A stretch of DNA of 64,000 nt. Origin: Streptomyces sp. MBT53. Lineage in GTDB: Bacteria > Actinomycetota > Actinomycetes > Streptomycetales > Streptomycetaceae. A model generated the notes under the pieces. It made no database searches and was not told the DNA's origin. It saw only the letters and a list, made by a program, of their open reading frames with translations. A program made the position numbers and the translations under genes. Shown here piece by piece: positions 1 through 9,063 of this stretch; the stretch's first letter is position 1; every line of letters starts with the position of its first letter. The stretch covers positions 1 through 64,000 of the forward strand of contig NZ_JAEQAZ010000028.1 in assembly GCF_016654115.1 (NCBI RefSeq). The letters run 5' to 3'.

Positions 1-3000
1 GTGCGGCCCGAGAGAACCCACGGGACCGGAAGCCCGCCATCCGGGACGGGACGCGTGGGCTCCGCCGGGGTCGGGGCCGGGGCCGGGGTCGGATCCGGGG
101 GCGCCGCTTCAAGGACGAGATGGGCGTTGGTTCCGCTGATACCGAACGCGGAGACCCCCGCGCGACGAGGGCGCCCCGTGTCCGGCCAGGGGGTGTTGCG
201 GATGAGGAGTTCGACCGTGCCGGCGCTCCAGTCGACGTGCGGGGTGGGCCGGTCGATGTGGAGGGTCGCGGGCAGCAGGCCGTGGTGCAGCGCCTGGGTC
301 ATCTTGATGACCGAGGTGACACCGGCCGCCGCCTGGGTGTGCCCGAGGTTGGACTTCAGGGAACCGAGGTGGAGCGGCTGCCCGGCCGGACGGTGTTGCC
401 CGTAGGTGTTGATCAGCGCCTGCGCCTCGATGGGGTCGCCGAGCGTGGTGCCGGTGCCGTGGGCCTCCACGGCGTCGATGTCACCGGTGGTCAACCGGGC
501 GTCCGCGAGCGCCTGTTGGACGACCCGTTCCTGGGAGGGGCCGTTCGGTGCGGTCAGGCCGTTGCTTGCGCCGTCCGAGTTGACCGCGCTGCCCCGGATC
601 AGGGCGAGCACCCGGCGGCCGGCCCGGCGGGCGTCGGACAGCCGCTCCAGCAGGACCAGACCGACCCCCTCCGACCAGCCGGTACCGTCGGCCGCGGCGG
701 CGAACGGCTTGCACAGCCCGTCCGGGGCCAGACCGCGCTGCCTGCTGAACTCGGTGAACATGCCCGGTGTGGACATCACGGTCACCCCGCCGGCCACCGC
801 GAGGGCACACTCACCCGACCTGAGCGCCCGCACCGCCAGGTGGAGCGCCACCAGCGAAGAGGAGCACGCGGTGTCCACCGTGAGCGCCGGCCCCTCGAAG
901 CCGAGCGTGTAGGCGATCCGGCCCGAGGCGACGCTCGCACTCGCGCCGGTCAGCCGGTAGCCGGCTCCCTCGTCCGTTCCGTCGTGCAGCCGGGGGCCGT
1001 ACTCCTGCTGCGTGGCGCCCACGAAGACCCCGGTCCCGCTGCCGCGCAGCTCGGCGGGATCGATGTCGGCCCGCTCCAACAGCTCCCAGGACGTTTCGAG
1101 GAGCAGTCGCTGCTGCGGGTCCGCCGCGTCGGCCTCGCGGGGCGAGAGCCCGAAGAACTCCGCGTCGAACCGGTCCGCGTCGTGCAGAAATCCCCCTCGG
1201 CGCACATACGAGGTGCCGGGCCGTTCCGGGTCGGGGTCGTACAGGTTCTCGTCCCACCCACGCCCGACCGGAAAACCGCTCGTCGCGTCCGTCCCCGACA
1301 CGAGCAGGTCCCAGAGCTGCTCGGGGGTGTCGGCACCTCCCGGCCAACGACCGGCGGTGGAGACGATGGCTATGGGATCGTCGTCCGCACCATCTGTGCT
1401 GCCCGCGTCAGCGGTTGCCCCTGCGTACTCGGGTGCCTCTACGGCGGTGTCGGCGGCCTGTTCGGCCAGGTGCCGGGCGAGGGCGCGGGGCGTGGGGCGG
1501 TCGTAGGTCAGGGTCGGCGACAGCCGAAGCCCGGTCGCCCGGGACAGCCGGTCCGCGAACTCCACGGCGCCCAGCGAGTCCAGTCCGAGCGACTTGAACG
1601 TCCGGTCCGGGTCTAGATCCTGGCCCGGAGCGGCGCCGAGGACGTCCGCCGCGGCAGCGAGGACGAGGGGAAGGAGGTCGGCGTGCAGGGTGGGGTACAG
1701 AGTGGGCGCCGTCCGGGAAGCCACAGGTGCCGGAGAAGCTTGGGGAGCCGGGGGCTCCTGCGGAGCAGGGGACGACGTCGCGAACCGGAACGGCCGACGC
1801 CGGAAGGCGTACGTGGGCAGGGCCACGCGTTCTCGCCTACGCCCGTCACTCCCCTCGAAGAAGCCGGACCAGTCCGTGTCGACGCCCGTGACATCGAGTT
1901 CGGCGAGCCCGCTGAGCAGGGAGAGCCGCTCGGGCACTCCGGGGCGCAGCAGCGGGACGACGACGGTCGCGGGGGAAGCCTCCAGGCTGCCTCGGGTGAG
2001 CGCGGTGAGCACGTTGCCGGGCCCCAGCTCCACATAGGCGGTGACACCCAGATCGCCCAACTGCCGTACGCCGTCGTGGAATCGCACCGGCCTGCGGATG
2101 TGCTCGGCCCAGTAGTCGGGTGAGGTCAGCTCGGCCGGGTCGGCGGGCCTCCCGGTGACGTCGGAGATCACGGTGCGGGTCGGGGGGCGGAAGTCGAGCG
2201 TGGCGGCGATACGGCGGAACTCGTCGACGGCGTCGTCCATGTGCGGTGAGTGGAAGGCATGGCTGACGCGCAGCCGTCGGGTCCTGCGGCCGAGCGCGGC
2301 GAACCGCGCGGCGATCTCGTCGGCGGCGTCGGCGTCGCCCGAAATCACCGTCGCCCGGGGGCCGTTGACGGCGGCGAGCGCCAGTCGGCCGGCGTACTCC
2401 GCGAGCGCCGGTTCGATCTCGTCGGCGGTGGCCTCCACCGCGATCATCGCTCCGCCCGAGCGGGCCCGCTCCATCAGGCGGCCTCTGGCCGCGACGAGGG
2501 TGGCCGCGTCGGCGAGCGACCACACCCCTGCCGTATGGGCGGCGGTGAGGCCGCCGATGGAGTGGCCGAGGACGAAGTCCGGTGCGGGCAAGCGGTGTTC
2601 GAGCAGGCGGTGCAGCGCCGTACCCAGTACGAACAGGGCCGCCTGGGTGTACTGGGTGCGGTCGAGGAGCGCAGCGTCGGGTGTGCCGGGTGCGGCGAAG
2701 AGGATGTCCCGTAGCGGGCGGGCGAGTTGGCCGTCGAAGTGCTCGCACACCTCGTCGAGGGCCTTGGCGAACGCCGGTGTGGTGTCGTGCAGTTGGCGGC
2801 CCGCGCCGGGCAACTGGCTGCCCTGGCCGGGGAAGAGGAAGGCGACGGGGCCGTCCGTGCGCGCGGGTGCGGCGCCGACCACGGCGCCCGGGTGAGGGGC
2901 GCCGGCCGCCAGCGCGTCCAGCGCGCTCAGCAGGCTGTCCCGGTCGTGGCCGAGCGCCACCGCGCGGTGGGCGAACCGGGTGCGGGTCGTCGCGAGCGAG

Positions 3001-4481
3001 TGCCCGAGGTCGCCGGTTGCGAGACCGGGCCGGGCCCGGACATGACCGGCGAGCCGCTCGGCCTGCGCCCGCAGTGCGGTGGAGGTCGCCCCGGACAGCG
3101 GCCAGGGGACGACGAGTTCGGCGTCGTCGCGTGCGCCGCTCGGGGAACCGGTGGCCTCCGCACGTGCGGGCGACTCCCCCAGCAGCACATGGCAGTTGGT
3201 GCCGCCCATGCCGAAGGAGCTGACCCCGGCGATCAGGCGCCGGTCGGGGCGGGGCCACGGGCCCGCGTCCCGCTGTACGCGCAGGCGCAGCTCGTCCAGG
3301 GTGATCCGCGGGTTCGGTGTCTCGTGGTTGAGGGTCGCGGGGAGCCGTCGGTGGCGGATGCTGAGCACCGTCTTGAGCAGGCCCGCGATACCGGCCGCGC
3401 CCTCCAGGTGGCCGATGTTGGTCTTCACCGACCCGACCCGCAGGTGCTGGTCTCCGGGGCGGCCGGTGCCGTAGGCGGCGCCGAGTGCGGCGGCCTCCAC
3501 GGGATCGCCAACTGGTGTGCCGGTGCCGTGCAGTTCGACGTACTGCACCTCGTGGGGGTCGATCCCGGCGTCCCGGGCCGCCTGGCGCAGCAGGTCCCGC
3601 TGGGCGTCGGCGCTCGGTACGGTCAGTCCGTCGGAGGCTCCGTCGTTGTTGACGGCGCTGCCGAGGATCACGCTGTGCACGCGGTCGCCGTCGGCGAGGG
3701 CCGCTGCCAGGGGCTTGAGGAGCACGACGGCGCCGCCCTCACCGCGTACGTAGCCGTTCGCGCGGGCGTCGAAGGTGAAGGAACGGCCGTCCGGCGAAAG
3801 GCCGCCGAAGCGGGCGGCGGCCGAGGTGCTGTCGGGGGCCAGGTTGAGGTTGACCCCGCCGGCCAGCGCGAGCGCGCAGTCGCCGTCGCGCACCGCCCGG
3901 TAGGCCAGGTGGAGGGAGACCAGGGCCGACGACTGGGCGGAGTCGACGGTGAGGCTGGGGCCGCGCAGGCCGAGGGTGTACGACACCCGGTTGGCGAGGA
4001 GGCCGCGGCTCAGGCCGGTCAGGGTGTGGCGGGTGAGGGGGGCGGCGTCCGGGCGGTGGCGGAGCGTCGCGTAGTCGTACGCCATGGCGCCCATGTAGAC
4101 GCCCACGGAGCTGCCGGCGAGGGTGGCGGGGACGATTCCGGCTTCCTCCAGCGCCTCCCAGGCCAGTTCGAGGACGAGCCGTTGCTGGGGGTCGGTCTCG
4201 GCGGCCTCGCGCGGTGAGACTCCGAAGAAGTCCGCGTCGAAGTGGTCGACGTCGTCGATGAATCCGCCGGGGAACTCCGTGTCGCGCGGCTCACCGTGCG
4301 TCCCGGGTGCCCAACGGCCGCCGGGCGGTGGGCCGATCGCGCTCCCGCCCTCGCGCAGCAGGTTCCAGAAGGCGTCCGGATCCGGTGCTCCGGGCAGCCG
4401 ACACGCCAGTCCGATCACGGCGACGGGGGCGGCCGTGCCGTGGCCCGCCCGGACCGTAGGGGTGTCAGCCTGCCTGCTCAT
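1..4481 (-). CDS. Type I modular polyketide synthase, loading module KSQ-AT-ACP plus first extension KS (partial, C-terminus off window)
   Basis: This is the start of a modular PKS; 1493 residues are visible in one frame without a stop. Order: KS (about residues 18-440), AT (about 550-840), ACP (about 930-1000), second KS (about 1034-1450). The first KS reads DSAQSS with Gln183 where condensing KS domains have Cys, while its ELHGTGT and NIGH histidine motifs are kept; this is the KSQ signature of decarboxylating loading modules. The second KS has a normal DTACSS with Cys1206. The AT has GHSIG (Ser641) and HAFH, the malonyl-CoA type, so the predicted starter is acetyl made by decarboxylating malonyl-ACP. 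The ACP attachment serine is Ser969 in GLDSL. There is no N-terminal docking helix, as expected for the first protein of an assembly line. It is divergent from the extender-unit operon at 4788-9053. The product is unknown. Confidence 0.95.
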   Translation of the reverse strand, partial: MSRQADTPTVRAGHGTAAPVAVIGLACRLPGAPDPDAFWNLLREGGSAIGPPPGGRWAPGTHGEPRDTEFPGGFIDDVDHFDADFFGVSPREAAETDPQQRLVLELAWEALEEAGIVPATLAGSSVGVYMGAMAYDYATLRHRPDAAPLTRHTLTGLSRGLLANRVSYTLGLRGPSLTVDSAQSSALVSLHLAYRAVRDGDCALALAGGVNLNLAPDSTSAAARFGGLSPDGRSFTFDARANGYVRGEGGAVVLLKPLAAALADGDRVHSVILGSAVNNDGASDGLTVPSADAQRDLLRQAARDAGIDPHEVQYVELHGTGTPVGDPVEAAALGAAYGTGRPGDQHLRVGSVKTNIGHLEGAAGIAGLLKTVLSIRHRRLPATLNHETPNPRITLDELRLRVQRDAGPWPRPDRRLIAGVSSFGMGGTNCHVLLGESPARAEATGSPSGARDDAELVVPWPLSGATSTALRAQAERLAGHVRARPGLATGDLGHSLATTRTRFAHRAVALGHDRDSLLSALDALAAGAPHPGAVVGAAPARTDGPVAFLFPGQGSQLPGAGRQLHDTTPAFAKALDEVCEHFDGQLARPLRDILFAAPGTPDAALLDRTQYTQAALFVLGTALHRLLEHRLPAPDFVLGHSIGGLTAAHTAGVWSLADAATLVAARGRLMERARSGGAMIAVEATADEIEPALAEYAGRLALAAVNGPRATVISGDADAADEIAARFAALGRRTRRLRVSHAFHSPHMDDAVDEFRRIAATLDFRPPTRTVISDVTGRPADPAELTSPDYWAEHIRRPVRFHDGVRQLGDLGVTAYVELGPGNVLTALTRGSLEASPATVVVPLLRPGVPERLSLLSGLAELDVTGVDTDWSGFFEGSDGRRRERVALPTYAFRRRPFRFATSSPAPQEPPAPQASPAPVASRTAPTLYPTLHADLLPLVLAAAADVLGAAPGQDLDPDRTFKSLGLDSLGAVEFADRLSRATGLRLSPTLTYDRPTPRALARHLAEQAADTAVEAPEYAGATADAGSTDGADDDPIAIVSTAGRWPGGADTPEQLWDLLVSGTDATSGFPVGRGWDENLYDPDPERPGTSYVRRGGFLHDADRFDAEFFGLSPREADAADPQQRLLLETSWELLERADIDPAELRGSGTGVFVGATQQEYGPRLHDGTDEGAGYRLTGASASVASGRIAYTLGFEGPALTVDTACSSSLVALHLAVRALRSGECALAVAGGVTVMSTPGMFTEFSRQRGLAPDGLCKPFAAAADGTGWSEGVGLVLLERLSDARRAGRRVLALIRGSAVNSDGASNGLTAPNGPSQERVVQQALADARLTTGDIDAVEAHGTGTTLGDPIEAQALINTYGQHRPAGQPLHLGSLKSNLGHTQAAAGVTSVIKMTQALHHGLLPATLHIDRPTPHVDWSAGTVELLIRNTPWPDTGRPRRAGVSAFGISGTNAHLVLEAAPPDPTPAPAPTPAEPTRPVPDGGLPVPWVLSGR

Positions 4482-4787
4482 CGTTTCTCGCCGAACCCTT
4501 CTCTCAGGCTGCGCGGAAAATTCCGGGACTGGTTTCACGAACCCGCTCCATTACCTGTCCCATTTTCTCCGAACACCCCATTCCACGCCCACCCCTAACC
4601 TCCCCCTAACACCCGAACAACCGCCAGGCGCTGCGGATTTGACGACGTCCGGTGAGACCGGAAGCAGGGTCGGCCGCCACGACCCCTACCGCGAGAATTA
4701 GGGGTTCACATTCAGAAATGGACCGCCATAGCGTCGGCCACATAATTCGGCACCGGCATTTCCTTTTCACCCCGAGGAGAATGACAG
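4482..4787. promoter_or_regulatory. Divergent promoter region between PKS and ccr operon
   Basis: This 306-base region has no gene and is less GC-rich than its surroundings. It must carry the promoters of both the PKS and the ccr operon. Two CCCCTAAC-like heptamers lie 11 bp apart (TAAC at 4596 and 4607), and the inverse TTAGGGG occurs at 4698-4704. Direct repeats with 11-bp period are the usual layout of SARP activator sites, but the heptamer is not a known SARP box, so this is only suggestive. A GAGGAGA ribosome site precedes the ccr start. Confidence 0.45.
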
Positions 4788-6137
4788 ATGGATTCACTGA
4801 CCGAGGCGGTGCTCCGCGGAGCCTCCGCGGAGGAGCTGGAACGCGCTCCCGTTCCGGCGGACTTCGTCGCCGCCCACATCCGGCAGGAGGACGTCGGCAT
4901 CTTCGACGGCGCCGCCGACCGCGACGTACGGCGCTCGCTCAAGGTGGGCCGGGTGCCGATGCCCGAACTCGCCCCGGACGAGGTGCTGGTGGCCGTCATG
5001 GCCAGCTCCGTCAACTTCAACACCGTCTGGTCGGCGACCTTCAAGCCGATCTCGACGTTCGACGCGCTGAAGCGCTTCGCGAGGGCCGGCGGTTACGCGG
5101 CCCGGCACGACCAGCCGTTCCAGGTCGTCGGTTCGGACGCGGCCGGGGTGGTCGTGCGCGTCGGTGTCGGGGTACGCCGCTGGAAGGTGGGCGACCATGT
5201 GGCCGTCAACGCGGCGGTCGTGGACGACCAGGACCCGGTGACCCACTCGGACGGCATGCTCGGCGCCGACCAGAAGGCGTGGGGATACGAGACCAACTAC
5301 GGCGGCCTCGCGCACTACACCGTCGTACGGGCCAGTCAACTGCTCCCCAAACCGGGCCACTTGACCTGGGAGGAGACGGCCTGCGTCCCGCTGTGCGGTG
5401 GCACGGCGTACCGGATGCTGGTCAGTGACCGGGGTGCCCGGATCAAGCAGGGCGACATCGTCCTCATCTGGGGCGCGACCGGTGGACTCGGCGCGTTCGC
5501 GGTGCAGTTGGTCAAGAACGGCGGCGGTATTCCGGTCGGGGTGGTCAACTCCGAGGCGAAGGCGAAGCTGTTGGCGAAGCTGGGCTGCGACGTGGTGATC
5601 AACCGCGAGGAGATCGGCATCGGCGGTGTCCCGGCGCCGGGTGCCGAGACGGTGGAGCTGGCCAAGCGGCTCGGCCGGGCGGTCCGGAAGGAGGTCGGCG
5701 AGGACCCGCACGTCGTCTTCGACTACGTCGGCCAGGCCACCTTCGGGATCTCGGTCATCGTGGCCCGGCGCGGCGGCACGGTCGTGACCTGCGGATCGAG
5801 CACCGGGTATCAACACACCTTCGACAACCGGTATTTCTGGATGAACCTCAAGCGCATCGTCGGCAGCCACGGCATGAATCTCAACGAGGCCGCGGAGATG
5901 ATGCGGCTGCTCAAGCTCGGCAGTGTCGCGCCGATCCTGTCCGAGGTGTTCCCGCTGGCCGAGGTCGGCGAGGCGGCCCGGCTGGTGCAGAACAACGGCC
6001 ACACCGGCAAGGTCGGTGTCCTCGCCCTGGCGCCCGCGCCCGGCCTCGGTGTGACGGATCCCGGGCTGCGTGCCGCGATCGGCGAGGAGCGGCTCAATCC
6101 CCTGCGGTCCGCGCCGAGTCCGGCACTCGTCGGATAG
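4788..6137 (+). CDS. ccr: Crotonyl-CoA carboxylase/reductase family (alkylmalonyl-CoA extender-unit synthesis)
   Basis: This 449-residue zinc-less MDR-family enzyme has the usual CCR length. The family reductively carboxylates 2-enoyl-CoA with NADPH and CO2 to make ethylmalonyl- or longer alkylmalonyl-CoA for PKS AT domains. The NADPH loop is WGATGGLGAF (about 228-237). Residues aligning with the CO2 pocket described for the Kitasatospora enzyme (Asn81, Phe170, Glu171, His365) appear to be Asn78, Tyr167, Glu168 and His361, so the pocket is kept with a Tyr for Phe change. A good GAGGAGA ribosome site supports the ATG. It is followed 99 bp later by an acyl ligase and then KAS III, and it faces the PKS. 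The context argues for a pathway-specific CCR using a medium-chain enoyl-CoA rather than the central ethylmalonyl-CoA pathway; chain length cannot be read from sequence. Confidence 0.93.
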   Translation: MDSLTEAVLRGASAEELERAPVPADFVAAHIRQEDVGIFDGAADRDVRRSLKVGRVPMPELAPDEVLVAVMASSVNFNTVWSATFKPISTFDALKRFARAGGYAARHDQPFQVVGSDAAGVVVRVGVGVRRWKVGDHVAVNAAVVDDQDPVTHSDGMLGADQKAWGYETNYGGLAHYTVVRASQLLPKPGHLTWEETACVPLCGGTAYRMLVSDRGARIKQGDIVLIWGATGGLGAFAVQLVKNGGGIPVGVVNSEAKAKLLAKLGCDVVINREEIGIGGVPAPGAETVELAKRLGRAVRKEVGEDPHVVFDYVGQATFGISVIVARRGGTVVTCGSSTGYQHTFDNRYFWMNLKRIVGSHGMNLNEAAEMMRLLKLGSVAPILSEVFPLAEVGEAARLVQNNGHTGKVGVLALAPAPGLGVTDPGLRAAIGEERLNPLRSAPSPALVG

Positions 6138-6236
6138 CCGGCCCGCCCTCACCTCACGCCGCCCGCCCGTGCCTTGCTCGCCGCGCGGGATACGTACCGG
6201 ACGCACCACGCCACAGCGAGGAAAGGCCCGACACCC

Positions 6237-8019
6237 ATGACCGCCACGGCCTTCGGCCCGCCGACGACCGCGCTGCCCTCCCTTCCCGACGTACTGCGGC
6301 TGCGCGGCAGGACCCGGCCCGACGACATCGCCTATGTCTTCCTGCGTGACGGCGAACACCCGGACCAGTCACTGACGTACCGTCAACTCGACGACACCGC
6401 ATGCTCCTTGGCCACCGTTCTGCATGCCAGGGGGCTCCGGGGCAGCGCCGTCGTGCTGCTCTTCCCGTCCGGCCTGGAGTTCGTCTCCACGCTCCTCGCC
6501 TGCATGTCCGCGGGGGTCGCGGGCGCTCCGGTGCAGGTGCCGACCCGGCGCGGCGGCCTGACGCGGTTGCGGCGCATCGCCGACGACGCGGGGACGAGCA
6601 CCGCGCTCACCACGGCGGCTGTCAAACAGGATCTGGAGCAACGCTTCGGCGACACACCGGAGTTGGCCGGGCTCACCCTGGTGGACGTCGGCTCGCTGGA
6701 GCGACCGCCGGCCGGGGAGTGGACCGGTCCCGAGGTCGGTCCCGACGACATCGCGCTGCTCCAGTACACGTCCGGCTCCACCGGAAACCCCAAGGGCGTG
6801 CGGGTCACGCAACGCCAACTTCCGTGCCAACGTGGCCGAGACGGACCAGCTGTGGCCCTGCCGCCCCGACAGCGCCGTGGTCAACTGGCTGCCGCTCTTC
6901 CACGACATGGGGATGCTGTTCGGTGTCGTCCTGCCGCTGTGGGCGGGGATCCCGGCGTACCTCATGGCCCCCGAGGCCTTCATCCGCCGTCCGGCCCGCT
7001 GGCTGGAGGCGATCTCCCGGTTCCGCGGCAGCCACACCGCCGCGCCGAGTTTCGCGTACGAACTGTGTGTGCGGGACGCGACCGACAACGGCACCTCCGG
7101 CGGACTGGACCTCTCCTCCCTCCGGGTGGCGGCCAACGGCGCCGAGCCCGTGCGGTGGACGACTGTTCGCGCCTTCGCCGAGACGTTCGCGGCGGCAGGG
7201 TTCCGGTCCCGGGCCATGTGCCCCGGCTACGGGCTGGCCGAGAACACCCTCAAGGTCACGGGTTCCCCGGAAGACCGGGAGCCCACGGTGCTGCGGCTCT
7301 CCGCCGAAGCGCTGCGCGAGGGCCGCGTCGAGCACGCGCCGGACTCCCCGGCGGACATCCTGGGCCATGTCGTCGACGCGGTCGGCTGCGGTACGACGGT
7401 GGGCGCGACCGCGGTCCGGATCGCCGACCCCGGAACGACGGCCGCTCTGCCGGACGACACGGTCGGCGAGATCTGGGTCAACGGCCCCTGCGTGGCGGAC
7501 GGTTACCACGGTCGGCCCGAGGAGAGCGCGGAGACCTTCGGGGCCCGCCTCGCGGGTGCGGAGGACCGGGGCACCTGGCTGCGTACCGGCGATCTGGGCT
7601 TCGTCCACGTCGGCGAGCTGTTCGTGACGGGCCGGCTCAAGGACGTGATCATCCGCAAGGGCCGCAACCACTATCCGCAGGACATCGAGGTGTCCGCCGA
7701 GAGCGCGGACGCCGCGCTGCGCCCGAACTGCGCGGCGGCGTTCTCGGTGGACGACGGCTCGGCGGAACGGCTGGTGCTGGTGGTCGAGGCAGACGGGCGC
7801 GCGCTGCGCGACGGTGGCCCGGTGGGCCTGCGCGAGCGGGTCCGGGACGCGGTGCTGGACGGCCAGCGGCTGGCCCCGGACGAGATCCTGCTCGTCAGAA
7901 GGGGCGCGCTGCCGAAGACCTCCAGCGGCAAGGTGCAGCGCCGGGAGACCCGACGGCGTTATCTGGAGGGCGAGTTCGGGCCCCGTACGGTCACGGTCGC
8001 GCGGGCGGCGACACGATGA
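6237..8019 (+). pseudogene. FAAL-type fatty acyl ligase, interrupted by a one-base frameshift (or sequencing error)
   Basis: Adenylate-forming enzyme that activates a fatty acid. Restored, it would be 593 residues. Motifs in order: YTSGSTGNPKG ATP loop (about 175-185), WLPLFHDMGML, PGYGLAEN, RTGDLGF, GRNHYPQDIE (typical of fatty acyl-AMP ligases) and the C-terminal LPKTSSGK lysine motif. The N-terminal part reads in one frame to VRVT (6806-6809); after that, HANFRANVAETDQ continues in the next frame. Reading GTCACGCACGCC instead of the present GTCACGCAACGCC restores it, so one extra A sits at 6811/6812. It lies between ccr and KAS III, and its stop overlaps the next start (ATGA). The reveromycin ligase RevS has the same neighbours, so medium-chain fatty acid activation is the likely role. 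Since everything else is intact, a sequence error or very recent mutation is likely. Confidence 0.85.
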
Positions 8020-9053
8020 CCGGCGCGAGCGAAGTGACAGAGGTGCCGGAAGCCGTACGCGGGCTGAGCGCTCCGGCGGCCGTCCCCGGTTCCCGCATTC
8101 TCGGTGTCGGCGCCTACCGGCCCGCCCGTGTGGTGCCCAACTCCGAGGTGGCGGAGGCGATCGACTCCGGCGACGAGTGGATACGGCGCCGTTCGGGCAT
8201 CGCCGGCAGGCGCTTCGCCGCCCCGGACGACACCGTCGTGAGCATGGCGGTGGCGGCCTCGGTGAAGGCGCTGGCCCAGGCGGGCATCGCGCCCGGGACG
8301 GTCGACACGGTGCTGCTCGCCTCCATGTCGTACCGGGAACAGTCGCCGCCGGCGGCACCCCGGGTCGCCCACGGAATGGGCGCGGTCGCGGCGGGCGCGA
8401 TGGACGTGGGGGCCGCCTGCGCGGGTTTCTGCCATGCGCTCGCGACGGCCGACTCCCTGGTCAGGTCCGGCAACAGCCGGTATGTCGTGGTGGTGGGCTC
8501 GGAGCGGATGACCGACATCGTGGACCCCTACGACCGGGGTACCGCCTTCCTCTTCGGGGACGGTGCCGGTGCGATGGTCGTCGGGCCGGCCGACGATCCG
8601 GGTATCGGGCCGGTGGTCTGGGGCTCCGAGGGCGACCGGCACGAGGCCATCGCGCACTCCGCGCCCTGGCCGGCGCAGGGGGCGGCGGCCGAGGTGACGC
8701 CGACGCTCCGCATGGACGGGCCCGCCGTGTTCCGCTGGGCGGTGGCCACCGTACCGAGGGCGGCCCGAGCGGCCCTGACCGCCGCCGGGCTGACGGTCGC
8801 CGACCTGGCCGCGTTCGTGCCGCACCAGGCCAACCTGCGCATCATCGACACGGCGGCCGACGCGCTGCGGCTGCCGCCCCATGTGGTGGTGGCCCGGGAC
8901 GTCGTCCATACGGCCAACACCTCGGCGGCGTCCGTCCCGCTCGCGGTGGAGGAGTTGCTCGCCCGGGGCGCGGTGCCCCGGGGCGGTCGCGCACTGCTGG
9001 TGGGTTTCGGCGCGGGGCTCAGTCACGCGGCGCAAGTGGTGGTCCTGCCCTGA
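8016..9053 (+). CDS. Beta-ketoacyl-ACP synthase III family (FabH-like)
   Basis: This is a 345-residue condensing enzyme that starts inside the stop of the acyl ligase (ATGA overlap), so it is translationally coupled to it. The Cys-His-Asn triad is visible: Cys135 in GAACAGF, His270 in HQANL and Asn301 in TANTSA. FabH enzymes condense an acyl-CoA starter with malonyl-ACP. Next to a CCR and an acyl ligase it probably starts or elongates the medium chain that is reduced and carboxylated to the special extender unit, the role proposed for RevR in reveromycin. About 20 residues precede the usual FabH start (RILGVGAY), so the N-terminus is slightly extended. It converges on the SDR gene. Confidence 0.9.
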   Translation: MTGASEVTEVPEAVRGLSAPAAVPGSRILGVGAYRPARVVPNSEVAEAIDSGDEWIRRRSGIAGRRFAAPDDTVVSMAVAASVKALAQAGIAPGTVDTVLLASMSYREQSPPAAPRVAHGMGAVAAGAMDVGAACAGFCHALATADSLVRSGNSRYVVVVGSERMTDIVDPYDRGTAFLFGDGAGAMVVGPADDPGIGPVVWGSEGDRHEAIAHSAPWPAQGAAAEVTPTLRMDGPAVFRWAVATVPRAARAALTAAGLTVADLAAFVPHQANLRIIDTAADALRLPPHVVVARDVVHTANTSAASVPLAVEELLARGAVPRGGRALLVGFGAGLSHAAQVVVLP

Positions 9054-9063
9054 GGGACGGGGC

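Noticed and set aside
2727..4217. Plus-strand open frame of 496 codons over the PKS
   Set aside because: It is antisense to the KSQ and AT domains, has no ribosome site and no recognisable domain; high-GC shadow.
6174..9053. A 959-codon open frame that seems to fuse the acyl ligase start to KAS III
   Set aside because: Between 6811 and 8016 this frame is out of register with the ligase motifs and arginine-rich. The true ligase continues in the neighbouring frame, so the long ORF is an artefact of the one-base shift.
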